Positions 43,641 to 57,364 of a stretch of DNA of 64,000 nt are shown here, in pieces. Position 1 is the first letter of the stretch. Every line of letters begins with the position of its first letter. Position numbers and translations under genes: made by a program. The stretch covers positions 496,001 through 560,000 of the forward strand of contig NC_087071.1 in assembly GCF_963678635.1 (NCBI RefSeq), read 5' to 3'. The DNA is from Symsagittifera roscoffensis. Its lineage: Eukaryota > Xenacoelomorpha > Acoela > Convolutidae. The notes beneath the pieces are model-generated. The model did not search any database. It was given only the letters and a program-made list of their open reading frames with translations, and was not told where the DNA came from.

Positions 43641-45813
43641 TTTACAATTTTTGCGTGGAATGAGCAACATTTTGAAAATTTTCAAAAAAACATACTTCCA
43701 TTTGTACCATTTTTAGTCAATACTTAGCAAAACCTTACGCCCAATATGATACCGTGTGTAAAAAAAATACGTGGGGAAAACTACACTAGACAGAAGCCAA
43801 CCAGTCTTTTTTCTTTAAAAGTCCTTGAGTAGTTATGAATAAAAACCAAGCCAAAATACTGCGAAAAAAGACGACTTTTCAAAAAAAAATTAGCTTCAAA
43901 AACAAAGTAATCAATTAAAAGTTCTTTTGATTTCACCAGCACTTTTAATAATAATAACTAAGTAATCCAATTGAGAAAACTGTATCAATAAGTAATTTTT
44001 TAGCAAATCAAATTCACTTTGAAATTAAAGGGAATTCAATCACGTTTTTTGTGCTCTTTGCACTACCAAAATAGCTTAAAGCGCCTTGTGCTTGACATAT
44101 GAATTAAAATTGAGAAAAAAGAGTAAATATTTTGTAAGTATTTTTCTTAAAAAACTTCACAACTTAAGTAAAAGTCTTCTCTTTGTTTATTCACTCTTCA
44201 TTCGGAAAGAATTTCCACATTGGCTCATAATGGCTAAAAGAACCTCCCACTTTCTTGTTTCTTCAGTTTTGGGTTGCTTCATCAAGCCTTGAATCTTTGA
44301 AGCCTATTTTAAAAATATATAAATAATATCCAATGAGCGGTTCCAAGAACAGATCTAAATTTTAATTTCGGGTATGATAAAACAATAGAAAAATTTCGAG
44401 CCTTTGCAAATTTCAAAATTGAGTTTTCTTTTAAAGTATTGCGACTAAACCAAACGTTATTTTATGCTTTCTAGTTAAGCAAACTGACTCAAGTTTTTAA
44501 AATTTAGATGGTCAAAATCTTCTTTCAGTTTTAAAATTGCATCTTTCTGACCTACATTCTATGAAATTATTAACACGGTCACGTCACTGAGGAAATATTT
44601 TGATCTGAGAATAATGGTTGGTCTTAGGATGGTCTCAAAATAATTTATTGCTCCTAACTCAATATTGAAAAACAAACTTTCCACTTCGGATTGAAGGCAA
44701 GAAGTGAAAATGCTTTTCAAATATTTTGAGATTCAAACTCATTCCCACCGCATAGTAAGAAAGCAAAAAACAGATACAAGTTGAAAAAAAATTGTAACAT
44801 GTACAGACATAATTTTGATTTTCTATCGGTTTTTATTCGACTAATTGCTTTCATTTGGTTACTATTGTATATTTCTATAGAGGCAGTTGCTGAAATAATT
44901 GAGGTTGATGCAATTTGAGGTTCTACTATTTGTATTTCTACTATTTGGCATGAATGCATTAAAAGACCAAATAAGAAACCACAGATTATTGATACATTGA
45001 AAGAACTAAAAACATCACATTCAGATTATATTTCTGACGGACTCCAAGCAAAAAAATTTCTAAACAAATCTATTTGAACACTTAACCAAAAAACTGGCAA
45101 AACCTTGTTGTTTCCAATAGATTTTAAACAGCACAGTCATGCAAAAGAAACTAAAAAGAAATTGCACTAAAGTCGAGAAAAAATGATAGGAGAAGAAATA
45201 GTTTCTCTGTGTTTCAATTTTATGTGCAGACGAGTGAACAATTATAATATCACTCGCACTCTTTTTTTTCAGTAAAAACTTAAATTTTTTTATAAAATTA
45301 ATCATAATGTAGAGCTCAAACAAAAATCAAAAACGCAAACCGCAAAGCGAAAAGAAACAATACGTATGTTTTAAGACAAAAACTGATGTTTTTTTCTGTT
45401 TATTTTCTGTGAATTATATATATAATGTTATAATATTTTTTTTCAAGCTTTGCGGGCTAAAAAAGGTAAAAAACTTCAAAGTTTAAAAATAAAAAACCAT
45501 CATCTTGAACGAACATTGAAAGCTATCCAGCCTGTTTAAAATGGCCCGAACGAATTTTCCATTTCTTGGATTTTTTTTGTCAAATTTTTCTTAATTATGA
45601 AAAAATTTCGCTTCGATATCTTGAAATTATATGAATATCTGATCCTTTAAGGTTGCTAAAAAAAATTAAGAGCGCAAATCTCCAAACAAATTTTTTTCTC
45701 AAAAAAAGAAGAAAGTCATAAATATAAAGTATATCAAACAGTATGATTCATCATAACTTGTTTTCATTTGAACACTTGTTCATTTTAGCAACCGATCAAA
45801 AAACAACTAGTCT
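43641..45813. other. AT-rich DNA, no supported gene
   Basis: Only short frames of low complexity. Confidence 0.45.
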
Positions 45814-46929
45814 CCCGGGTTGACCTCCATAGACCGAAAATGCTAATCATACAATTTCATACACTTAGTCTATGGAAAAATGCTAGTCATACAAATTTCA
45901 TACATTTTTGCAAAAAGAATTTAATCGAATTTCAAAGGTGTTTTATAGTTGTTTTGGTATCGAAATTGGTATCTCTTCATAAAACAAAAGAAAAAAAATG
46001 GTATAAAAAAATGCTACCCATACAATTTCCATATATGGAAATTGTATGATTAGATTTTTTTTTTTAATTTTTTTTTGTGAAAAAAAAAAGCTTTGAACAA
46101 TCGATTCCACTGCTTGCAAAACATTTAAGCGTTTTTTGGGCTGCTACGACTGAAAACTTTGACTTTTTTAATTTTTTTTTCTGAAAAAAAACACTAGTCA
46201 TACAATTTCCATATATGGAAAATGTATGACTAGCATTTTTTGGTGACGACGACAAAGTATTTTTGAAATTGCCCCCAAAAATTTTTTGTGTTTTTTTAAC
46301 TGCAAATTGATTTTCGTATTCAAACAAACATTTTTAAAAAAAAAATTTTGCATGCAAAATTTAATTTTTTGTGTGTATAACGTAGTCCTGGATATACTAA
46401 TTTTGGATTTTTTTTTCCTTTTCTCTTCGTAACTTTTTTCAAAAACGCTTAACACTCCTCTTTCTTTTGTATGACATGTTTTTGTATGCCTTGATAAAAG
46501 TCTGGTAATTTAAACATTCAAATTTTAGAAATAATCATCTTTGAAAATTATTGCCAAAATTTAAAAGTTCACTACTTTCGTTATGTTAATTGTCTGAGAC
46601 AGAAGTAAGACATATCAGGCTGTTTCCAATGCATTGTTAATGCGAGACGGCCAAACCGTTGGTTACTAACTACGTTTGAGTAATCAAGGTTTATGTCATT
46701 TGTGTTCGGTTACGAACACAGCCAAAAAATTTTGAGAAATTAAAATGTAAAAAATCAATATTTTTGGTTTATGGAAAAATGCTAGTTATACAATTTCCAT
46801 ATATGAAAAAAATACTAATCATAGACCTTACATGCAATTTTCTGTACGCATGGAATTGCATGGAAAGTGTATGACTAGCATTTTTCCCTATATGGAAAAA
46901 GTATGACTAGTATTTTTGGTCATCCCGGG
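45814..46929. mobile_element. TIR family B, copy with the best ends
   Basis: 1116 bp between inverted ends CCCGGGTTGACCTCCATAG and, on the other strand, CCCGGGATGACCAAAAATAC. Inside are three or more copies of ATGCTAGTCATACAATTTCC facing its inverse around CATATATGG (46020-46050, 46195-46237, 46780-46900). The core ATAACGTAGTCCTGGATATAC is at 46378. The cores at 23204 and 51390 are in the opposite orientation. No transposase. Flanked by CT on both sides. Confidence 0.72.
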
Positions 46930-48063
46930 CTAGAAAAAATATATGTGAAAAGCTCCGACTCAACTATATAGTTGTCTCTGAGGCTGTGCAAAAGTCTACT
47001 CAAATCTGATTCAAATCAATAAATTTCGATAGAATTTCCATGTAAAATTTAGCCAAAACATTGGATAATTTACGCGTACGTAGAGAAAAAGGTTTTTTGT
47101 TATTTTTACTAAATTATTGCTTTGTTTTGAGATATTTGAGTCGTGTTTCTTCTCATAAAAAATTAAATACTTCAATTTTTTTAATGAAGTTCTTAACTGA
47201 TTCACTGCAAAGATCAGATGTTTTAATTTTACATTCTTTTAATTTTTTAATTTTAATCATATACATGTAGCTCAAATAAGAAACAAATTTTTTCGTTTTG
47301 TCTTACAGCTTTTATTTCTTCAATATTTATTCGCAACAAAGTTACTCGAAAGAAAAAACTCTACGGACGTTGTAGAACATTTAACATGGTTTCATTTACA
47401 GTGCCAAAAATAAAATAGCACACTGATAAATTGCTAATAGTTTGTATTGACAACGTTAGAATATATGAACACATAAATTTCATTTTGAATGTTTTTTTGT
47501 GCTTGCAAAGCGATGGGATGCACTTGATCAAATTATAGCCCAAACTTTCGTTCTATTGTAATGTTTTGTTTAACTGCAATATAAATTTTAGCCGAATTTT
47601 GTCTCAAGTTTTTAAAAGTTGAAATGGACAAATAATGCACTGATTACGACCATAGTTTTTGTAACTTTTTGCACAAAAGCTCAGCGGTTTTCCACAAATG
47701 AATTCAACAAGTGATTGAACAAAAACTTCTGAAAAGAGTCACTTTGTAGAAGAAAACAGTTGGACTAACCTTGTTTGATGATCAGTTTGATGTGTTAGGT
47801 GAATTTGTGAATAAAGGATAGAACACAACAAGTCCCCAGTCTAGTTTAAAGGAAGCGCTCGCATATCATAGATGCTAATTGAAGCAACGCCAAGAAGCCA
47901 GTAAGCTTTTTCTCCTTTAGTTAAAATTGGGATATGGTAACTGCATTTGAAGTGAATAATATGAAAAATAAGCATCCAATGAGTGACACTATGATCTCAA
48001 ATTCACACAGAAGCTAGAGTGACGCCTGAACACATATGAAGACCTGCTGCCTCCAAAGAAGAA
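46930..48063. other. AT-rich DNA, no supported gene
   Basis: No coding signal. Confidence 0.45.
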
Positions 48064-48083
48064 GAGAATTAGGATGTTAAAAC

Positions 48084-48178
48084 ATGGATGAGGACGGGGA
48101 TACACCTCTGCTGGATAAAAGACAGAAGATGAGTGAATCAGATGGCAGAGGAGATGAAACAGAACAGCCTCAAAGTAA
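48084..48178 (+). CDS. Candidate first coding exon, unrecognised
   Basis: ATG at 48084 (context AAAACATGG, favourable) opens MDEDGDTPLLDKRQKMSES then DGRGDETEQPQ, a polar acidic N-terminus typical of a cytoplasmic or membrane protein's disordered start. CAAA|GTAACA near 48175 is a possible donor. The frame continues to 48302 in AT-rich sequence that may be intron. No homologue recognised. Confidence 0.28.
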
Positions 48179-48302
48179 CACTGTTTTATATCTCCCTTTG
48201 TTTCTTCTTGATATTTGTGCTGATGGTCAAAAACTACCTGAAGTAACAATCGGGTCCATTAGTATTATACCTGACAGCAAAAAAAAACGACTTGTGCTAT
48301 AG

Positions 48303-50895
48303 TGCACTATGGCCACCAGTTATGGCCACCAGTTATGGCCATGAGTACATGTGACTACAGACACCTTTTACTGCCACAAGTCACAGTTCAAAAGGAACTT
48401 TCTTTCAACTGAATAAAGTGTTGAACCCCTGTTTAAAAGCAGCGATGTGCGGCTAATAGATCTTTTGCATGTCTGCACGATATGACCCCCTTTGCTACTA
48501 TTAGCGATTAGCTAAGACTTTTATTAGCGAAACCCGGAATTTATTTTGTTCAAAACCTTTCAAACGATCTCCCAAAGCCGCGCAAACATCAAAATGGGGT
48601 CTCTTTGTTGTTTTTTAAGACAGCTCTCGGAAAATCAGTTTGGTCGAACAAAAAAGTCATCAAAGCTTGTTGACCCAAAAAGTTCCTAGACCCACCCCAC
48701 CCCCCCCATCAGAACTGTGTTTGCGAAAAAGTATCAAAGACAAAAACGAAAAGATAATTTTTTTTGTTCTGATTTTTTTTCATTATTTTGTAATTTTAGA
48801 AAGAAAGGCTCGTTTTCTGTTCAAAATAAAATATCAAACAGCGGAACAATAAGTCCCCCCTCCAGCCTTACTAGTCAGAACTCAATGCAGTGATCAAATG
48901 TTTTTATGCAATATTTTACTACTTGGACTAATAATTTATGATAGATAATTGAAAAGAGTTAGAAGGTATAAATTGTCCCGGTTTGAATTTGTGAAGCTGT
49001 AACCCTAATGAAATAAAAGTACTGTATAAGTGACCTTTAAAACGAAATGATCAGCACATGCACATATTTTGGTATAATGGATATATTGAGAAAAAGGAAG
49101 TTTGAAATGAGTTTTATAAGTGGCTGCTTTGTGCCACCTTTTTCATCTAATCTGCAGTGGGCGGAAAAGAAAGAAAAGAAAAGAAAAGAAAATAAAGGAG
49201 AGATAAAAGAAGGAAAGCGAGTTATTGAAACTTGAAGGAGTAAAGGGAGAGAAGATAGAAGTTATTGCTAGTTGGTCTGTCCATTCCTGCCTGCTGTGTC
49301 TTATCTCTACTCTGATTGGCCAATATTAATTAGGTCTTCTTGTCTTGTTTTCTCTACTTTTAATACAGAGTGCGGGCAGTGAACAAACTAACTGTTACTT
49401 GGGTGTTCACGTGAAGCACTGTTATGAAATTGGTGTTTGCCTATCGCATTCTGCAGTGCTGGGTGGGTTTCGGAGGAGGAGGAGGTGGCGGGGGTGATTT
49501 CAGGGTGGCTTATCTGGCTGTACTCCACCCTGAAGTGGCCGGAGGGAGTGGCTTTGGAATGGGATTGGAAATTGGGTTGAAATGGGAAAGGGAGACATTG
49601 GGGATACAGGAGTGGGACTGTTTGATTTTGAAATGAGAACCGGAGATTGCCAGTGGTGCTTCTGGGCCGCCATCAGCACAACCACAGAGGAGGAGGAGAG
49701 GGGGGAAATAGGAGAACAGTAAAAGCACTCAGTCCTCAATGTGCCCAAAACACTTTCCCATGTCAAGTAGAATAATGAGAGAACATGTTTATTTTAGATG
49801 AAACATAAGCACTGTGCTATGCTGACTGTTCTCTTTTCACCTCCAGCCTTCCTTTTTTGCACAAAATGAGCAGCAAAAATAACTTATTGTATATCTTCTA
49901 AAAAAAGAAACTTTTCGTTTATCTGCATTTGAGTTTTTAAGAATTTTAACAAAGGTTGAAATTATTAAATATAACCCACCTATACACGAGATAGTGAGCA
50001 ATAACTTCATTCAATAAAATGACATGAACCCTAAAATTGAAAACTCTTTTTTTTAGATTGGGACCTAATATGAAAACTAAGAGAATTGGAAGATTGGTGT
50101 GAAAAGCAGTCTCTCGGATTGTTTTCGAGGAAAGTCTTAAAATGTAGTTTTCCCATCATTTACAAATATGGATGCAAAATAGTCAATCTTCTGCACATAC
50201 ATTCAACTCAACAATTTAAAAAATTTTAGGCTGTTGATGTGCAAGTAGCACAGAAAAGAAAGTCTGACAACAATGCAAAAATCCAAAAAATCTGTTGTTT
50301 TTTCAAAGTAATAGTAGATTAGACATTTTATAAAATGGGGTTCTTCATCGAAAATCTAACGCGAAAACTTTTCAGAAAATATACAAAAAATCCCACTCAT
50401 TTTGAAGAAAATTAGTGAGTGAAAGTAAGTTTTTGTGGCTTAATTAACACGTAAAAGTACGTTAATTTGAATGAAGTAAAATGCCCACAAAAACAAGCTA
50501 CCCATAAAAAGCTTGCTCCCTTGCCTTATCCCCGCAAACTGAGACTAAATTTTGACCGGTTTTTTTCGACTCTGAGATAAGTTTTGAAATTTTTTTAAAC
50601 CATTGCGATTATTTATTGACGGTAGACTTGCTTTTGATAAAAGTTTTCTGAAACTAAAACACATCAGAAGACAAAATTTTTCACTCTTTCAGCGGTCGCA
50701 ACAAACATTTTCAAGAATTTTATGATGCATCGTCTGGAATTGATCATTTTAATTAGGTATTTCTCTGCCAAACCTAAAAATTTGAGAACTTTTCCCCAGA
50801 GTTAAATTATGCTTTTCAATTTTAAAGATGCTTTTAATACTGCACCTTTTAGTGCAATCTAACACTCAAAAGGACTATTAATCGATGGCATTAAG
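48303..50895. other. Intergenic or intronic DNA, no supported gene
   Basis: Holds a short triplication of TATGGCCACCAGT at 48307-48340, AAAAG repeats near 49170, and a G-rich open stretch at 49424-49636 that encodes mainly glycine and is not convincing. Confidence 0.45.
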
Positions 50896-51781
50896 CTCGG
50901 GCTGACCAAAACTTCTTATCACACAACTTCCATATATGAAAAAACTCTTACCATAAACATACAGTTCCAGGCTACAAAAAATTGTATGAAATTACTATGA
51001 TAAACATTTTTCCATATATGAAAATTGTATGACAACCATTCTTCCATTTACCAAAAAACTGATTTTTTTTTCTAAATTTAGTGTCAGAAAATTTTTGGAT
51101 TGTGTTCGTAACCGAATGCAAGTGACAAAAACTTTGTCTTACTCACAGCTAGAGTCACTATAGGTTGGAAAGGCTTGCATTATAATGCATATGAATTGAC
51201 TCGAGTTGTCCGAAAGTTGTCTTCCACAAATGAAACAATGAAAACATCAAACTTTTTGAAATAATAATTAATCAGAAATTGATCAAGGCATACATAAACA
51301 AGCAATTCAAAAAAGAGGTGTTTTGCTCGTTTTTGAGAAAAGTTATCCAGCAAAACGATATGAAAAACCTTTTTGTGAAACCAGGACTACGTCATTAGCA
51401 AAAGAAATTTTTATACGAAAAAAGTTTTCGTAGAAAAAGTTTTTTGAGTACAAAATTTGCTTTGCGGTTTAAAAAAAAACTAAATTTTTTTGGGACCTTT
51501 TAACGTTACTTGAAACATTTTTGTTGTCGCCATCAAAAAAAAATGCTAGTCATTATACTTCCATATCCCAAAGTGTACGTTTAGCCTTTTTTCTGACAAA
51601 AAGTTTTTTTATTTATTTAGTACGATACACCGATTCTTATGCTAAAACAAAAAAAAACTTTTTCGATTTCGATGACACCCTTTTAGCAGAGTGTATGAAA
51701 TTTGTATGAATAGAATTTTTTCACAGTCTTAGTTACTGGATTGTATGATACGCATTTTCGGTCAATGGAGTTCAACCCGAG
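50896..51781. mobile_element. TIR family B, copy 3
   Basis: 886 bp from CTCGGGCTGACCAAAACTTC to the inverted end CTCGGGTTGAACTCCATTGACC. Contains CATATATGAAAA blocks, GTGTTCGTAACCGAATGC (inverse of GTTCGGTTACGAACAC at 46703), GATCAAGGCATAC and CCAGGACTACGTCAT shared with the other copies. Confidence 0.7.
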
Positions 51782-53053
51782 AAACGAAGACAGTTTTCTC
51801 AAAATCTGGAATTAGAAAACCTTGTAAAGTCATGTGCAAAAAACTAGTAGCTTAATTAGGCAAAAAAATGTCAGTAAAGTGCTCTCTGATTTACTTTTCT
51901 GTGCTGTTTTTGTATACTCAGATGTTTTATTTTCACTTTGTTTCCGAAGCTTGAGATGTTTTCATCTAAGATCAATTTCTGCAAAAAGTAAAGTGTGGAT
52001 TGTACCTAAAATATATGTGCTCCAACGACTAAGTGCGTTTTAACGCCGAATTTCATCCCGAACACAAACTATTTGAAATTGACTATCTGCAAGCCCGTTG
52101 AATGTTCAATTTGTGGAAAACTGTTATCCAAAACACGTTCTAAATGTAAGGCTAGAACTATGAAGAAACTCGATCAAATCTGTGAATTACAACAATTTTT
52201 TTATGCCAAAGGAGACTTAGGACAAAATGTACGAAGAAAAAAAATTTTCAGACTGTTTCAGTTTTTTAGTTAGAATTAGATAACAAAAAACTTCAGCTGG
52301 TCGACATTTTTTATGATAACTTTTTTTCACATTTTTTGAAGTTTAATTCTCTAAAAGTAATTTCAAAAGGTAGCAACAATCTCAATAGCGTGATCTACTT
52401 TTATTGATGCAGTGTATTTTTATACTTCTCTGCTTTTTTTGCTTTTAATCAGACAAGTTTACCTCTGAAGAAATATCCAAAAAGACCGCTTTGATTGGAA
52501 AATTTTTCCTGTAGTGAAGCTACTCAAATTGTTTTCTAATATCTAGTAAATATATGTTCAAAGCGTAATCAGATTCAATAATAATGTGTTTTACGAGATT
52601 AAATTCATCTTAGAAATCGTTTTTAATTGGTTGAAGGAAGCTTATTTACAATAGTTTGATTTGTTACTAGGAGCAAAATATATCACTCTGAACTTTATAT
52701 GCCGTGTGGGGGGATGGTTTTCACAAAAACAAACTGGATTTTTTTTTTCGTTTTAACATTTTACATTCAATTTTTGTTGTTATTAATGCTCCATAGACCC
52801 CAAAAGGCAGTCGAAACATTCAAGGCTTTACCCTGATACGAGCAGTCTTGTATAGTTTTGGATCTGATCGAACGTGGAAATGGGAACTGATGTATTTTGA
52901 AATTGCACGCAGATGTGGCCAATATGAAAATCTGTTTTGATGAAAAATAGACACCAAAAACAAGACTTTCAAAGGAGTTTTTTTTCGCAAATTTTTTTTG
53001 GTACTGATTATTTTTTATTACATATTGGCCCTAGTGCAAACTTTTTGTTGTTG
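51782..53053. other. AT-rich DNA with a possible decayed ORF
   Basis: A + frame at about 52073-52273 carries a Cys pair and more (VECSICGKLLSKTRSKC), reminiscent of a zinc-binding start, but lacks an ATG and neighbouring coding sequence. Otherwise nothing. Confidence 0.35.
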
Positions 53054-53294
53054 CCCGCATCCAAGTTTAGGCGTAAGTATGTAAGTAACCGATTATAACG
53101 GATTAATACGATGATTTTTTGAGAATTATAATTGATTATAATTCCCTAATTAGGTATTTTTACAGATTTTAAAATTGATTATAATCGTGATATTTTCCCA
53201 GAAGATTAAAGTCTCTAATAAACGATTATATTTGATTATAGTTCATACAAAAAACCCCTGCAAGCAATTATTAACGCTTGAAAGTAGATGCGGG
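53054..53294. mobile_element. TIR family A, internally deleted copy
   Basis: 241 bp. Starts CCCGCATCCAAGTTTAGGCG and ends CGCTTGAAAGTAGATGCGGG. It keeps the left GGATTAATACGATGAT and CGTGATATTTTCCCAG blocks and the right ATTATTAACGCTTG block but lacks about 700 central bases present in the other two copies. Confidence 0.75.
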
Positions 53295-54370
53295 TGGTCT
53301 TTTAGGATTTTTCTGCTTTTTAGTGCCTCATGTGTTGCCATAAATTGTCGCAATGCTTCATTTTTTGCTGATGTTTTTTTGCTTCATCATCTTCTTCATC
53401 TCTTATAACTTTATGGGTTTGCAACCTAGTTTGTTCAACGCGAATATTTTCAGCATTGTTTTCCATATCTTTTTGTTGCAATTCTGTGAAAATTTGTTTT
53501 AAGAATTATAAAGAATGTTGAGTCATGTTTATAAATAAGTTTTCTGGGATTGTATGGAGACCGAAAAAGGTTTTACTGTAATCATATGGGAAGACTTTCT
53601 TGAGAAATTATGGAGATAAAAATAGATTTTGATGGAATGATAATGCGCTATAATCGTAGTGTAAGTAATCATTTTCTCGCTATAATAATAAACTGATCCC
53701 CATATTGGTTATAAAATATCGATTATAAGGCGGCAACCTTTTCTCAAAATGATCTCAATCTAATCTATTTTTATTCGAGAAACTTCGGTGCGGGTGTATA
53801 TGTACATGAAGCCGTGTAACTAAAAGATTGAAAAGGGCGCTTCTAAGCCCCCTTCTCCCTCGCTATCACCACCGGTGGCCTAAAACACCAGTCTATGGAC
53901 TAATTGGTTTTGCCAACCCAATGAGCTATGAGCAAACTACTAGTTTGAAGTTAGTCGCGGGACTGCGTGACCAAATGTGCTGACCGGTTATGATTCGATT
54001 TAAGAGGTTTATAACTAAGAGGCCAGAGATTTGCGTATGTGTCACTTTTTCCCTTGGGCAACCAAGTGAAAATTTCCCACCTATAAATCAAGTTCGCTAA
54101 GTGGTAACTCGCAAAATAATTCGCGCGACTTAAAGTCGTTCTTTTGGTCAATCAAAACTCAGTATTATGCATGATGTTGACTATACTTATTTATGTTTAG
54201 AATTTCCGTTTACTTGAGGAGGATGGCCGTTCGGTTGGTTAGTTTAGGGGTGAATTGTTCACGTGGTCCCCTGGGGATAGGGCTAATTAGCACTGCGGTT
54301 GTCTCATTGCTTCGAATAACTTTCAACTCACTTCCATTCATTCAGACTCCATCTGCTCCCTCCCTCTCTT

Positions 54371-54412
<42 letters not shown>

Positions 54413-54686
54413 AGCATCCTTGCCATAACTATGAAGTTCCACTTGCCTCTATTCTCTTCCGGCGGTTCGGTTTAGACTGTGACATAAAACAAAACACCCC
54501 CACTTTCACCTCTAGTTCTCTCTACTCTGCTACTCTGCTACTCTTCTTTTTCACAGACACATTCTCATGAGATTGAGAGAAGGGCCGAGTATGCAAATGA
54601 ACTGCAGCAATCAACCAACACTCTTTAAACAGTAAAAAACAACTGACCAAGGATGTTCGAATAGCGTAGTGACTATGCATTCTCAT
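53295..54686. other. Intergenic DNA with a (TC)n tract
   Basis: A tRNA-like A box on the minus strand (TAGCTCATTGGGTTGGCA, 53911-53928) has no B box. The 125-codon frame at 54193-54570 spans the (TC)n tract and is not credible as a gene. Confidence 0.45.
54372..54411. repeat. (TC)n microsatellite
   Basis: About twenty TC repeats. Confidence 0.95.
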
Positions 54687-54950
54687 CAGCGGCGGATTTA
54701 GGGGGGACGCTTCCCCCACTCAAAGATTCGACCCCCTGCCGACCCAAAGTGTCCCCCTTTGTACTATTTTGAGATATCCATTTTTTGTAACGAACCCTAA
54801 AATTTTTATAAACGAGCCTTTACACTAACTTAAACTAATTTACACTAAAACGAGCTAATATACACAATGGTCAAAATTTTCTAAAAAATGCTGAAAAACG
54901 CCTTTTTGGCCATTTTTTTCAAAATTTTGCCTGACGTGCAGAAAACGTTA
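54687..54950. mobile_element. Small dispersed repeat, family C, copy 3
   Basis: Begins CAGCGGCGGATTTAGGGGGG, then CCCCCTGCCGACCCAAAGTG and GTCCCCCTTTGTACTATTTTG, parallel to 6033-6200. The right end is not recognisable. Confidence 0.55.
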
Positions 54951-57364
54951 AAGGCATGCAAAATAGAACGTTAAAGGCGTTAGCACCGGAATTCTAATGA
55001 AAAGGAAGCTCAGAATGTTCTAGAATTCAAAAGCTTCATAGTTTCGATTTGAATTTTAATAGTAAAGCATAGTAAATAATGGTTCTCTAGCCGTGTTTTT
55101 AATAGTAATCACGTTGTCTGCGATCCGAGACCCAGCTATGTGGTTATGTTTGCTTGTAAACGAAAGCTGATCAAAAGTCGTTTGACTGATGGCCTAAAAA
55201 TAACTTCTTACTTAGCCCTAAACACCTAAACAGACCAGAAAATCAACTGGCTGGGTCTAGGCGATTAAAAACGAGTAGAATAAAGATAACTGACGTCAGC
55301 CAGTCGTCAAAAGATACTTTTTCTTCGCTCCGTCACTGTGTAATATCTGAGCGAGTGTTACAATTAAAAACAACCCCTCCCCCCGCTATTGTTTCGACTC
55401 CGATGATCGGTGAAAATATTCCAGAAAAAGGCTAATCTGTACTTACACAAACACACAACTAACTCTCCCGGCCCACATGCAAACAAACACGCTTCAGCTG
55501 TCACTCATCATTGCTCACTCAAAGTATCCCCCCCCCCCCCCCAAATTACTAAAAGGCGCTAGACTGACTATTCCTAGCAACAAAAAATAGCAAAAGAAGA
55601 AATAGAGAAATTAAGCAGTAGTTGGGGAAGAATGGAGAGATGTTCTCACAAGTTAGAAGCACCTTCTCTCTTCAAAATGCAATCAGGCTTCGATCTCAAT
55701 GCCAATTCATTATTCTCAGCCTCTTTTCTTTTCTTTTCTTCTCTTTTCTTTTTCACTGTTTGCAATAACCACAATTAGAGTCTTTTTCCATCCCATCAGT
55801 CGACTTTTCATCGGTCAAAGAGGAAAGAGAGAGAGAGAGAGAGAGAAAAGAGAAAAGAGGAAAACAAAAGAAGATGGAAAAAGGTCTCTGTCAAGTCATG
55901 ATACAAATGATGACAATGAGGCTGAAATGAAAGACACACAAGCAGAGCGGCAGATACTCTAGCCTCAGTTTAGTTCGTTTCTGTCACTTTGTCCAAAGTA
56001 AAAACACACACTCTAACTATCATAAGCAACAAAAAACTCACAAGTTTCAAATCCAAGTAACGAGAAACTTCCGCACTCATAGTTACTGAAAATAAAAAAA
56101 TATGGAATTTTTAAAAACTTTTTCGACAGTGAAGTTTCGGGTGAAAGTAGTGATTAAAATATCGTATCTAGCTCTCAGTATTTTCCCAGCAAGTAGTTAG
56201 CATGGTACTCGCTCGACTCATTCGATAGTGCAGACAGGGTGGGGAAAGTAAAAGCGATGAATCAGATTGTTTGTTTAGAGATAAGCTAAGATGATCAGAA
56301 AACATGATCGGCCATTCTCAAAAAGTCCATCCGATTCACGAACATGAATCAATCAGACACGCTAACGTGTCGACTAAGTGAACATTCAGTTAGTGTGTGT
56401 GTATGGGGGGGGGGGGTGCATCCGACTGTGTCATTGGCCACAACAGCCAAGCTGAACAAAGTATTAACAAAGTATGAACAAAGTATAAAATAAGTGGGAA
56501 TGAGACGACAATTAGAATGAGCAATGAGGCAATGAAAACTGTCGATATAATTTCGAGGGAAGAAAAGAAAATAAAAGAAAATAAAAGAAAATAAAAGAAG
56601 GAGAGGCCAAGTGGGAGAAGTGATAACCACTGCGGATGTGGAATTGACCCAACTATTCTGGTGGGCACTCTTGAAGTATATTAAAACGGGCTCCTTATTT
56701 CTATCATACCATGTATGAAATATGGTACAGAGTTTCTTTCTGTATTAGAAAAATAATTGGCTCCAAGCGAAGTCTAATTGACCTTTTTAGACACATTCAG
56801 CAGCTAAAACTGAATCTAACTCCTTCATTAAAATACTCTGAAAAGAAATAGACAAAAGAGAAATCTAAAGTAGATCTCTACCTATAATAAAAAATAATGA
56901 TGTAAATGCTAACAAAGCTTGACTAGGTTAAAGAAACACTCTTCCTAATATCAATGAAGTCATCACGTTGTATAAAACTCAGTTTGAAAGCCATCAAACT
57001 ACAAGTATAAACCGTTTCAAATTGGCACATATTTGTCTTCTTATTGTAAAAAAAATATTGGAAATTCAGATATATAGAATTAATAAATAGGCTTCTGCGA
57101 TGGTGAAAGAAACAAACGACGGGCACAAATTGATGAGCAACTTGTTTGCACGAGGAAGAAACTTCCAATTGCATGGCTGATGTGTACAGCAGAGATTCAG
57201 TGATTTATTCCTCCACAAGTAAAACTTAGTTTTTACATTGAGTTATTTGTACAGAATTATAGCAATTGTTGCAATGTTAAATTTCGGCTCTTTTTCCTTT
57301 TCTCCCACCTGCAATTTTTTACTAAAAAAGCTTCTGTTCACATTGTCCGATCGTTATGACAATT
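54951..57364. other. Intergenic DNA with several simple repeats
   Basis: C run at 55528-55542, (GA)n at 55825-55846, G run near 56405-56416, an 11-base AAAATAAAAGA repeat near 56565-56600. No gene supported. Confidence 0.5.

Noticed and set aside
49424-49766. Glycine-rich + frame and its antisense frame
   Set aside because: Driven by a GGA/GGT simple repeat; no splice sites or recognisable content.
52073-52273. Zinc-finger protein start (CSICGK)
   Set aside because: No ATG, only one Cys pair plus a later Cys, and no neighbouring coding sequence.
54193-54570. 125-codon + frame
   Set aside because: Its centre is a (TC)n microsatellite giving Ser-Leu repeats; flanks have no coding character.
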